A DNA stretch of 17,441 bases, taken from positions 1-17,441 of the forward strand of contig CANCXY010000039.1 of NCBI GenBank assembly GCA_947381875.1. Direction: 5' to 3'. Positions 1 to 5,509 of this stretch are shown in pieces. This stretch comes from an uncultured Clostridia bacterium. GTDB lineage: Bacteria > Bacillota > Clostridia > Oscillospirales > Ruminococcaceae. Made by a program: the position numbers and the translations under genes. Positions within the stretch are counted from its first letter, which is position 1. Each line of letters begins with the position of its first letter. A model generated the notes under the pieces. That model saw only the letters and a program-made list of their open reading frames with translations. It was not told the DNA's origin and did not search any database.

Positions 1-623
1 TGCCCATAGATGCGCGCAAGGGCGTACTGCGAATCCTGTACATCCTCGGAGATCAGGGCCGCCGCTGCCTGATATTCCGAGCCGAACAACAGATCCTGCG
101 CCTTTGCCGTCTGTTCCGCACGGGACAAAGCCCGATCTTCCGAAGACAGCGGCGCGTTCTGTATCTCAGGAGGCAGGGAAGCCTCGTCGCAGCCCTGCGC
201 CAGCGCGGCCAGCGCCATAGCGTATATCTCCCGTTCCATGAGCGCGGTAGACTTGTCCAGTGCCGATTGGAGATACGCAGAGGATTTCCCGTCCAGGTCA
301 AGCCTTGCCAGCGCCTCTACAGCGCTTTCCCGGCGGCGGTCGGTATGAACTTCTTCAAAATAGCTGTCCATATGCGCCAGATCCGCCGTGGTAACATACA
401 GGCGGGCCTGTTCTGTCAAAAAAGCGGAGCCGCTGCGAAACAGTTCCCCAAGCTGTGTGGAGGTGGAAAATCCGTCCACATCCCGGTTATTCTCATGGAT
501 AATACTGGAGACATGGAACACTGTGATCGTCAGAAGTATGTACAGGGAAAGGGTCATGATTGTGGTAATCGCGTTCATCCGGCTGATATGGATGCCTTTG
601 AGGGGTTTCGTATTGTTCTCCAT
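1..623 (-). CDS. Membrane-anchored sensor-like protein, N-terminal part (truncated by window edge)
   Basis: The reading frame opens at an ATG (623-621), preceded by AGGAGG with 6-nt spacing, and stays open for about 207 codons to the left edge, so the C-terminal part is missing. It begins MENNTKPLKG. A hydrophobic segment at residues ~18-40 is probably a membrane anchor. After it comes a helical region containing LTEQARLYVTTADLAHMDSY, then repeated Ala/Leu/Glu-rich helices. Inference: this resembles the ligand-sensing N-terminus of clostridial signalling proteins (diguanylate cyclases, hybrid histidine kinases or chemoreceptors), where a four-helix extracytoplasmic domain follows one membrane segment. 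The effector domain lies outside the window, so the class cannot be decided. It has its own promoter (661-689) downstream of the mazF hairpin and is probably transcribed independently. Confidence 0.75.
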   Translation of the reverse strand, partial: MENNTKPLKGIHISRMNAITTIMTLSLYILLTITVFHVSSIIHENNRDVDGFSTSTQLGELFRSGSAFLTEQARLYVTTADLAHMDSYFEEVHTDRRRESAVEALARLDLDGKSSAYLQSALDKSTALMEREIYAMALAALAQGCDEASLPPEIQNAPLSSEDRALSRAEQTAKAQDLLFGSEYQAAAALISEDVQDSQYALARIYG

Positions 624-660
624 GCTGTGCCTCCTACAGTGAAAAATACCCGGCCCTTTT

Positions 661-689
661 ACTATAGCACACTGCGCCCGCTTTCGCAA
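661..689 (-). promoter_or_regulatory. Promoter of the left-edge sensor gene
   Basis: On the minus strand TTGCGA (689-684) and TATAGT (666-661) are separated by 17 nt. This is a good sigma-A-type match, about 40 nt upstream of the AGGAGG and ATG of the gene ending at the window edge. Confidence 0.6.
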
Positions 690-704
690 CCAATAAAGAA
701 CGTT

Positions 705-739
705 GGGAGTGTCCAAAACGTCCTGTTTTGGACACTCCC
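705..739 (-). terminator. 15-bp perfect hairpin after mazF, likely terminator
   Basis: Arms GGGAGTGTCCAAAAC (705-719) and its exact complement (725-739) enclose a 5-nt loop. It lies 29 nt past the mazF stop and before the next promoter, as a terminator would. The minus-strand tail after the stem is only modestly U-rich (aacgttcttt), so intrinsic termination is plausible but not certain. It could also be a dispersed palindromic repeat. Confidence 0.5.
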
Positions 740-767
740 GGAATATTGGGCAGGAAAGGCCGTTCCG

Positions 768-1130
768 TTAATAGCTTTCCAGCCCGAAGCTGATATTCAG
801 TGCTTCATCAATGCGCTGCTGCACGTCGGGGGTAATCTGCCCGGCGCGTTCGCGCAGGCGGCGCTTGTCGAGTGTGCGCACCTGTTCGAGCAGCACGACG
901 CTGTCACGGGTCAGGCCACCGGTGCCGGCTTTCACGTCGATATGCGTAGGCAGATTTGTCTTATCCTGCTTTGATGTGATAGCTGCCGCAATGACCGTAG
1001 GGCTGTGGCGGTTGCCCACATCGTTCTGCACGATAAGTACAGGGCGTACACCGCCTTGTTCGCTGCCAACAACGGGGCTGAGGTCCGCATAAAACACCTC
1101 GCCGCGTCTCACTTCCTTATGCTCCAACAA
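768..1130 (-). CDS. mazF: MazF/PemK-family (EndoA/NdoA) mRNA interferase toxin
   Basis: A 120-residue protein (119 from the second start) with the family hallmarks: RRGEVFYADLSPVVGSEQGG near residues 8-27, then GVRPVLIVQNDVGN, SPTVIAAAIT, PTHIDV and DSVVLLEQVRTLDK. R29 and T52 sit where the catalytic Arg25 and Thr48 of Bacillus MazF are expected. The family cuts single-stranded mRNA at short specific sequences. There is no ATG start: two consecutive TTG codons (1130 and 1127) follow GGGAGG at 1140-1135. The second has the better 7-nt spacing. No MazE-type antitoxin ORF lies immediately upstream; that space holds a structured repeat region. The gene lies downstream of acpS, recalling the Bacillus order acpS-alr-mazE-mazF with the middle genes missing. 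Identification is firm. The pairing antitoxin is unknown and may be encoded elsewhere. Confidence 0.93.
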   Translation of the reverse strand: MLEHKEVRRGEVFYADLSPVVGSEQGGVRPVLIVQNDVGNRHSPTVIAAAITSKQDKTNLPTHIDVKAGTGGLTRDSVVLLEQVRTLDKRRLRERAGQITPDVQQRIDEALNISFGLESY

Positions 1131-1251
1131 AAAACCTCCCTTGTGTTAAACTGCAAAGCCGCTTTGTCTCTCTGCCTGTAGTTTACCCGCAAGGGAGTTT
1201 TTTTAATCACGGCCCTGAAAAAATATTATCCGTTTCCCGCGCACACGGCGC
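1131..1251. other. mazF upstream region without a recognisable antitoxin gene
   Basis: This stretch carries the mazF ribosome binding site (1135-1140) and short imperfect inverted repeats (AAACT near 1148-1152 against AGTTT near 1180; CAAAG-CCG-CTTTG near 1154-1166). I see no convincing promoter and no coding frame resembling MazE. Confidence 0.4.
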
Positions 1252-1456
1252 GGCGGATCCGCCAATCCCAACCCGGAACAGTCCGGGCCAAAATGCAATT
1301 TTGGCCCATTGAAAGTTTCCGTCCACCCTTTTCACTGCGCCCGCAGGCGCGTCCATGCGAGCAACCGCCGCGCATCGGCGGATCTTAGCGAGTCGGAAAG
1401 GGTGGCAGGAATCCAAAGGGCAGCGCCCTTTGGGCAGGTCCGGGCGGCAGCCCGGC
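1252..1456 (-). repeat. Modular hairpin repeat at the 3' end of acpS
   Basis: A dense run of self-complementary units. GGCGGATCCGCC is a palindrome at 1252-1263. GGGCCAAAAT/ATTTTGGCCC (1285-1294/1298-1307) has loop GCA. An outer stem CCACCCTTT/AAAGGGTGG (1323-1331/1397-1405) encloses GCGCC/GGCGC (1337-1341/1346-1350) and CCGCCG/CGGCGG (1365-1370/1376-1381). CCAAAGGGC/GCCCTTTGG (1413-1421/1425-1433) has loop AGC, and CCGGGC/GCCCGG is at 1440-1445/1450-1455. Read on the minus strand it opens with the CCGGGC hairpin and GGACCTGCC, as the plus-strand copies near 4613 and 17389 do. The proximal part overlaps the acpS coding end. Confidence 0.8.
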
Positions 1457-1825
1457 GGTGCTTTCCAGCACGACAAAGGCAGCCGCGTAGTCGCCCTCGT
1501 GGGTGAGGGAGAGGTGGGCGGTGAGGCCGCGGGCGGAGACGAGGGCGGCGGCTCGGCCTGTGAAGGAGAAAAAGGGCGCGCCCTGGTCGTCGCGCAGGGC
1601 CTGGGCCTCGTCGGGGGAGAACTCGCGCCAGAGGCCGGTGCCAAGGGCTTTGGAGAAAGCTTCTTTGGCGGCGAAGTTTGCCGCCGCACTTTCGGCGCGC
1701 CAGTTTCGGAGGGACAGCATTTCGCGTTCCGCTTCGCCATATACGCGCTCTATAAAGCGCGGGCGCGCAATGCTTTTCGCAATGCGCGCCACACGCGTTA
1801 TGTCTATGCCGATACCAACGACCAT
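1385..1825 (-). CDS. acpS: Holo-[acyl-carrier-protein] synthase (4'-phosphopantetheinyl transferase)
   Basis: AcpS transfers 4'-phosphopantetheine from CoA to the serine of acyl carrier protein, activating it for fatty-acid synthesis in the cytosol. Visible motifs are GIGIDIT (residues 4-10, with Mg-binding D8), WRAESAAANFAAKEAFSKAL (42-61, with E55 as second metal ligand), GTG, and LSLTHEGDYAAAFVVLE (105-121), which matches the family's SISH...AIAFVILE end. The ATG at 1825 follows AAGGAG. Only 12 nt separate it from the fucI stop, so the two are surely co-transcribed. The usual length is ~120-126 residues; this one has 146. The last ~24 residues (from TAGLPPGPAQRALPF) and the TAA are encoded by the modular hairpin repeat that follows, so this tail is probably not part of the conserved fold. 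Confidence 0.94.
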   Translation of the reverse strand: MVVGIGIDITRVARIAKSIARPRFIERVYGEAEREMLSLRNWRAESAAANFAAKEAFSKALGTGLWREFSPDEAQALRDDQGAPFFSFTGRAAALVSARGLTAHLSLTHEGDYAAAFVVLESTAGLPPGPAQRALPFGFLPPFPTR

Positions 1826-1837
1826 ACTCCTTATTCC

Positions 1838-3622
1838 TTAACGGTACAGGGGGCCGTAGTGCTGGCAGGCGGCGTAGTCGGCGGCCTGCTTGTCCTGCGT
1901 GCCGAAACTCGCCCACGCGTGCGGACGGTATACCTGTGTGTCCGGTACGTTGTGCATCGTTACGGGGATGCGCAGCATCGAAGCCAGGGTGATCAGGTCC
2001 GCGCCTACATGGCCGTAGACGGTCACACCATGATTCGCGCCCCAGTTTGCCATCACGCTGTATACGTCGCGGAACGCGCCCTCGCCCGTCAGGCGAGGCA
2101 CGAACCAGGTGGTCGGCCAAGTGCGGTCGGTGCGCACGTCGATTGTGGTATGGATCTCATCGGGCAGGTCGGCTGTCCAGCCCTCCGCGATCTGCAATAC
2201 GGGGCCAAGGCCGTCCACTACATTGAAACGCAGCATCGTGACGGGCATCTCGGCACGGCAGCGGAAATGGCTGGAGAATCCGCCGCCCCGGAAGTACTCG
2301 TAATTTGCGCGGCACCAGTCGGTCGCGTCAAGGCAGGCGCGGATGTCCGCTTCCTGCATCTCCCAGAAGGGCTTCATCACCGCGTTGCCCTGCGCGTCGC
2401 GGCTTGCGGCGCTGCCGTCGAGCGCCGTCGCGCCCGAATTGATGAGATGGATGAACCCGTCCTTCGCCACGCCCTCCGGGCGTTTGCCCGTCACGCGCTC
2501 GCACGCTTCGGGGCTCCAGTAGGTGCGCACGTCATGGAAACACGGCGCTGTGTGGGACACCAGTGTGCCCAGCATCATGGCGACGCCGTTGCAGGTGTCG
2601 TTTTCCGTCGCGAACGGCGTGGGGGCTTTCGGGCCGTTCCAGTCGAAGCTGCTCGCCAAAATCGCCTCGGAGAAGTCCGCGTTGGGCAGCCAGTCGGTCC
2701 ACTGGCGCTGGCCCTGGAACCCGCCCGCTACGGCGTTGCGGCCAAGCGCTTCTTCGTGCCAGCCCATTTCGTCCAGCTTCGGGTTGCCGTAGAGGATATC
2801 GCGCATGATCATTGTCATCTTGGTGATGAACTCCCAGTCCTTATCGGCGGGCACCACCTTTGACTTTGTGATGACATCGGGCAGGTTTTTGCCCGCGTTG
2901 CAGTCGAAGCCCTCGCGGCAGTTCGCTTTCACCCACGCCAGCGCTTTCTCATATTCCTCCGCGTCGTAGATGCCCAGCGTGATACGGCGGACGATCTCGG
3001 TCATGTCCACCCATTCGGCGCGCATGCCAAAGTATTTCTGGAAGATGGCCGCTTCACAGTAGCTGCCCGCAATGCCCATCGCGATGCCGCCCAGGTTGAC
3101 ATATGCCTTGTTCTTCATCCAGCCCACGGCCACCGCGCAGCGCGCGAAGCGCAGGATCTTTTCCGCCACGTCGGCGGGGATGGAGCGGTCGTCCGCGTCC
3201 TGTACATCATGCCCGTAGATCGAAAAGGCGGGCATGCCGCGCTGTGCGTGCGCCGCCAGCACCGCCGCCAGGTAGACAGCGCCCGGACGCTCGGTGCCGT
3301 TGAAGCCCCAGACGGCCTTGATGGTTTTGGGGTCCATATCAAACGTCTCCGTGCCGTAGCACCAGCAGGGGGTGACGGAAAGTGTCGCTACAACGTTCTG
3401 CGTGCTGAACTGATCGGCGACACGCGCGGCCTCGGCCCCGCCGCCAATGGTGGTGCAGCCGACCACACACTCTACCGGCTTGCCGTCGGGATAGCGCAGG
3501 GTCTCGCTGATGAGCTTCGCGGCGTTTTCGGCCATAGCCATCGTTTGCGCCTCAAGGCTCTCACGCACGCCGCCCCAGCGCCCGTCGATCACGGGGCGGA
3601 TGCCAATTTTCGGATACTGCAT
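1838..3622 (-). CDS. fucI: L-fucose isomerase
   Basis: This cytosolic Mn-dependent aldose-ketose isomerase interconverts L-fucose and L-fuculose; the family also accepts D-arabinose. The 594-residue product is close to the E. coli enzyme (591) and carries its hallmark stretches: IRPVIDGRWGGVRESLE near the start, SFDWNG, FATENDTCNGVAMM, DVRTYWSPEA, LINSGATALDGS, GPVLQIAEGW, NSTWPTTWF-like TDRTWPTTWF, and VYSVMANWGANHGV. The metal ligands known from E. coli (E337, D361, H528) fall at E340, D364 and H531. The ATG at 3622 has AAGGAG upstream. The frame is open to 3757, but that would start at the -10 region of the promoter, so the shorter start is chosen. acpS follows after 12 nt. No other fucose-pathway gene is in the window. 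Confidence 0.96.
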   Translation of the reverse strand: MQYPKIGIRPVIDGRWGGVRESLEAQTMAMAENAAKLISETLRYPDGKPVECVVGCTTIGGGAEAARVADQFSTQNVVATLSVTPCWCYGTETFDMDPKTIKAVWGFNGTERPGAVYLAAVLAAHAQRGMPAFSIYGHDVQDADDRSIPADVAEKILRFARCAVAVGWMKNKAYVNLGGIAMGIAGSYCEAAIFQKYFGMRAEWVDMTEIVRRITLGIYDAEEYEKALAWVKANCREGFDCNAGKNLPDVITKSKVVPADKDWEFITKMTMIMRDILYGNPKLDEMGWHEEALGRNAVAGGFQGQRQWTDWLPNADFSEAILASSFDWNGPKAPTPFATENDTCNGVAMMLGTLVSHTAPCFHDVRTYWSPEACERVTGKRPEGVAKDGFIHLINSGATALDGSAASRDAQGNAVMKPFWEMQEADIRACLDATDWCRANYEYFRGGGFSSHFRCRAEMPVTMLRFNVVDGLGPVLQIAEGWTADLPDEIHTTIDVRTDRTWPTTWFVPRLTGEGAFRDVYSVMANWGANHGVTVYGHVGADLITLASMLRIPVTMHNVPDTQVYRPHAWASFGTQDKQAADYAACQHYGPLYR

Positions 3623-3668
3623 GGAAAATCTCTCCTTCATACTCCATGTTTTCCCCGGAAGCGCCCGA

Positions 3669-3705
3669 TGTGTTTCATCCCGCCCGCAGGGCGGGATGAA
3701 ACACA
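3669..3705. repeat. 17-bp perfect hairpin in the fucI 5' leader
   Basis: Arms 3669-3685 and 3689-3705 are perfectly complementary around a 3-nt loop (GCA on plus); the core is TTTCATCCCGCCC. It lies between the fucI promoter and its ribosome binding site, so it would form in the leader mRNA. No U-tract follows on the minus strand, so it is not an obvious intrinsic terminator. The CCCGCCC-TGC-GGGCGGG core is shared with the hairpin at 4754-4788. Confidence 0.7.
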
Positions 3706-3747
3706 GAAATATCCCTGCGGCCTGGGCACTCCCCGGATTCTGTATAT

Positions 3748-3776
3748 ATTGTAGCATTGAAAAGTACGATTTACAA
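3748..3776 (-). promoter_or_regulatory. fucI-acpS promoter
   Basis: On the minus strand TTGTAA (3776-3771) and TACAAT (3753-3748) lie 17 nt apart. Transcription would begin near 3741 and give a leader of ~120 nt before fucI, containing the 3669-3705 hairpin. Confidence 0.7.
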
Positions 3777-3789
3777 TCTTTTTTATGTA

Positions 3790-3818
3790 TTGTGTCGGAG
3801 AAATTTTTGTGTTATACT
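3790..3818 (+). promoter_or_regulatory. Promoter of the cytidylate-kinase-like gene
   Basis: TTGTGT (3790-3795) and TATACT (3813-3818) are separated by 17 nt in AT-rich DNA. It is divergent from the fucI promoter, with only 13 bp between the two -35 elements. Confidence 0.7.
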
Positions 3819-3837
3819 ATATAAAATACATAAAAAA

Positions 3838-3890
3838 GGAAGGATGCCGGGCCTCGGCGCGGTTTCCCGGCGCGGCGGCCTCATCCTTCC
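3838..3890 (+). promoter_or_regulatory. Structured 5' leader hairpin
   Basis: GGAAGGATG (3838-3846) pairs perfectly with CATCCTTCC (3882-3890). The intervening 35 nt are very GC-rich and can pair further (GGCC 3850-3853 with GGCC 3877-3880). The hairpin starts roughly 15 nt after the predicted transcription start and ends ~35 nt before the AAAGGAGG site. No U-run follows. It may stabilise the mRNA or be another dispersed hairpin. Confidence 0.5.
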
Positions 3891-3941
3891 CATTCCATAT
3901 GGCGCGACGCGCCGGTGGACTTATAAAGGAGGCTTGTGGGT

Positions 3942-4562
3942 ATGGAAAAACATCGCATCGTTTGCATCGGCAGGCAGTTTGGCAGCGGCGGGCAGGAGAT
4001 CGGCGAGGGGCTGGCAAAGCGGCTCGGCATCCCCCTGTATGACAAGGAGATCCTCAAAAAGGCCGCCGCCGACAGCGGCATCGTGGAGGAACTGTTTGAA
4101 AAGGCGGACGAGAAGCCCACAAACAGTTTCCTGTATTCGCTCTCGGTCGGCACGCACGGCCAGGCGATGGGCTTCAACAGCTACGGCAGCTACCTCACGA
4201 ACGACAAGCTATTCGTATTCCAGAGCAACACCATCCGCGAGCTGGCGGAAAAGGGGTCGTGCATCTTCATTGGCCGCTGCGCCGACTACATCCTGCGCGA
4301 CCGGAAGAATATGCTCTCGGTGTTTGTCCACGCGCCGTTAGAGGAGCGCATCGCCTATGTGCAGCGCGCCAGGCCAGGCGCGACCGTCGAGGCCGCGCGG
4401 GCCTTCATCAAAAAGAGTGACCGCCAGCGCGCCAATTATTACAACTTCTATGCCGACAGCGACTGGGGCGCGGCGGATACATATGACGTAGCCATCAACT
4501 CCGGCAAACTCGGCATTGAAAAATCCGTCGAAGTGCTGGCGGCCATGTGCGAGCATATGTAG
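3942..4562 (+). CDS. Cytidylate-kinase-like family protein (AAA_33/Cytidylate_kin2 type P-loop kinase)
   Basis: A 206-residue cytosolic protein beginning MEKHRIVCIGRQFGSGG. The glycine-rich loop GRQFGSGGQ (residues ~10-18) followed by IGEGLAKRLGIPLYDKEIL is characteristic of the cytidylate-kinase-like family common in Firmicutes. These resemble CMP kinase but usually lack a proven substrate. Also visible are CIFIGRCADYIL (mid-protein strand), HAPLEERIAYV, and the C-terminal SDRQRANYYNFYADSDWG signature of this group. AAAGGAGG at 3926-3932 has 9-nt spacing to the ATG at 3942; the in-frame GTG at 3936 is only 3 nt away and is less likely. The gene stands alone, with its own promoter and a terminator at 4708-4738. 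Family assignment is strong; the physiological nucleotide substrate is unknown. Confidence 0.88.
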   Translation: MEKHRIVCIGRQFGSGGQEIGEGLAKRLGIPLYDKEILKKAAADSGIVEELFEKADEKPTNSFLYSLSVGTHGQAMGFNSYGSYLTNDKLFVFQSNTIRELAEKGSCIFIGRCADYILRDRKNMLSVFVHAPLEERIAYVQRARPGATVEAARAFIKKSDRQRANYYNFYADSDWGAADTYDVAINSGKLGIEKSVEVLAAMCEHM

Positions 4563-4584
4563 GAAGCGCTTGTGCGGGCCTGCC

Positions 4585-4680
4585 CCAAAGGGCACCGCCC
4601 TTTGGAATGCTGCCGGGCGCTGCCCGGACCTGCCAGAGGCGCTGCCTCTGGACTCCGCCAAAGGGGCGCAGCCCCTTTGG
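4585..4680 (+). repeat. Array of four short hairpins (modular repeat) after the cytidylate-kinase-like gene
   Basis: Four perfect stems with 3-nt loops lie in a row: CCAAAGGGC/GCCCTTTGG (4585-4593/4597-4605), CCGGGC/GCCCGG (4613-4618/4622-4627), CCAGAGGC/GCCTCTGG (4633-4640/4644-4651) and CCAAAGGGGC/GCCCCTTTGG (4658-4667/4671-4680). The linkers GGACCTGCC and GACTCCGCC also occur in the copy at 17389-17441. It begins 22 nt after the stop codon, and no ORF is evident. Confidence 0.85.
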
Positions 4681-4707
4681 AAACCCATCTTGTTCCAAAA
4701 TGGAAAG

Positions 4708-4738
4708 GCCGGGCGTCCGCCAGTTATGGACGCCCGGC
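4708..4738 (+). terminator. Rho-independent terminator, possibly bidirectional
   Basis: GCCGGGCGTCC (4708-4718) pairs with GGACGCCCGGC (4728-4738) around a 9-nt loop. Upstream AAA and downstream TTT flank it, with a further TTTTT at 4749-4753. It lies between the plus-strand kinase-like gene and the minus-strand ABC operon and could end both. Confidence 0.7.
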
Positions 4739-4753
4739 TTTACGCTGCTTTTT

Positions 4754-4788
4754 GTGTATATCCCCGCCCTGCGGGCGGGGATATACAC
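4754..4788. repeat. 16-bp perfect hairpin
   Basis: GTGTATATCCCCGCCC (4754-4769) pairs fully with 4773-4788 around loop TGC. It lies 31 nt downstream of the ABC ATPase stop (minus strand) and shares its GC core and loop with the fucI-leader hairpin, so it is probably a dispersed palindromic unit. Confidence 0.75.
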
Positions 4789-4818
4789 GGGGATGTTTCG
4801 GCGATTGGGATACGTCCG

Positions 4819-5484
4819 TCACCCCGCTTTCGCCAGCACGCCGTCCGTCATGCGGTAGACATGATCGGACGCCTCGGCAATGGCGGGGTCGTGCGTGACG
4901 ATAATCACGCAGTATCCTTCCTCATGTGCCAGACGGCTCAAAATCTCCATCACGTTGGTGGTGTTCTGTCCGTCTAAATTCCCGGTCGGCTCATCGGCAA
5001 GCAGGATACCCGCGCCGGTAGCCAGGGAACGAGCGATCGCTACCCGCTGCTGTTCACCCCCGGAGAGGTTCGCGGGGTAGCGTTTCCACTTCTCCTCGCT
5101 GATGCCCATCCTCGCTAACAAAACCCTCGCCCGCTTTTGGGCCTCCGCTTTGGCTATGCTGTTCAGTTCCATAGGATAGCATACATTCTCTATCACCGTT
5201 AGCAGCGGGAAAAGCTGAAACGCCTGGAAAATCACCGATACATCCTCCCGCCGGTAGGCGTCCAGGTCCTTTCCGGCAAGGTCCTGGCCGTTGAGCAGCA
5301 CTTTCCCTTCCTCCGGCCTGTCCAGCCCTGCAAGGATAGAAAGCAGCGTCGTTTTGCCGCTGCCGGACGGCCCCACCACAGAAGTAACCGTCCCCGCCTG
5401 GAATGTGCAGGAAACTTCGGACAACGCCTTGCGGGAGGAATTTTTGTAACGGTAGCTTACATTTTCTACTTTCAGTTCACTCAT
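4819..5484 (-). CDS. ABC transporter ATP-binding protein (MacB/LolD type)
   Basis: The 221-residue cytoplasmic ATPase has every expected motif: Walker A GPSGSGKTT at residues 38-46, Q-loop in VIFQAFQLFPLLTVIENV (84-101), signature LSGGEQQRVAIARSL (140-154), Walker B ILLADEP (160-166, catalytic E165), D-loop GNLD and H-loop H198 in VTHDP. The LFPLLTVIENV and GNLD patterns point to the MacB/LolD/FtsE-like branch that drives FtsX-type permeases by mechanotransmission. The start at 5484 has AGGAGG and lies 25 nt after the stop of the large permease, its likely partner. The substrate cannot be read from sequence; peptide, antibiotic or lipid export are typical for the branch. Confidence 0.93.
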   Translation of the reverse strand: MSELKVENVSYRYKNSSRKALSEVSCTFQAGTVTSVVGPSGSGKTTLLSILAGLDRPEEGKVLLNGQDLAGKDLDAYRREDVSVIFQAFQLFPLLTVIENVCYPMELNSIAKAEAQKRARVLLARMGISEEKWKRYPANLSGGEQQRVAIARSLATGAGILLADEPTGNLDGQNTTNVMEILSRLAHEEGYCVIIVTHDPAIAEASDHVYRMTDGVLAKAG

Positions 5485-5509
5485 GATGCTTTCCTCCTGT
5501 TCTTTTTTG

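Noticed and set aside
1252..1456. CRISPR-like array or phage attachment site
   Set aside because: The units are variable inverted repeats rather than regularly spaced direct repeats, and no cas or integrase genes are present.
1355..2863. 502-codon open frame on the plus strand opposite fucI/acpS
   Set aside because: It is antisense to two well-conserved genes, Arg/Gly/Ala-rich as expected of GC-skewed shadow frames, and has no domain or RBS.
3623..3757. 45-codon N-terminal extension of fucI
   Set aside because: Its ATG lies at the -10 region of the fucI promoter and the frame crosses a 17-bp hairpin; the normal family start and RBS are at 3622.
3844..4341. Possible leader peptide or ORF starting at the ATG after AAGGAAGG
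   Set aside because: The frame runs into the kinase-like gene in another phase with low-complexity composition; the ATG is part of a hairpin arm.
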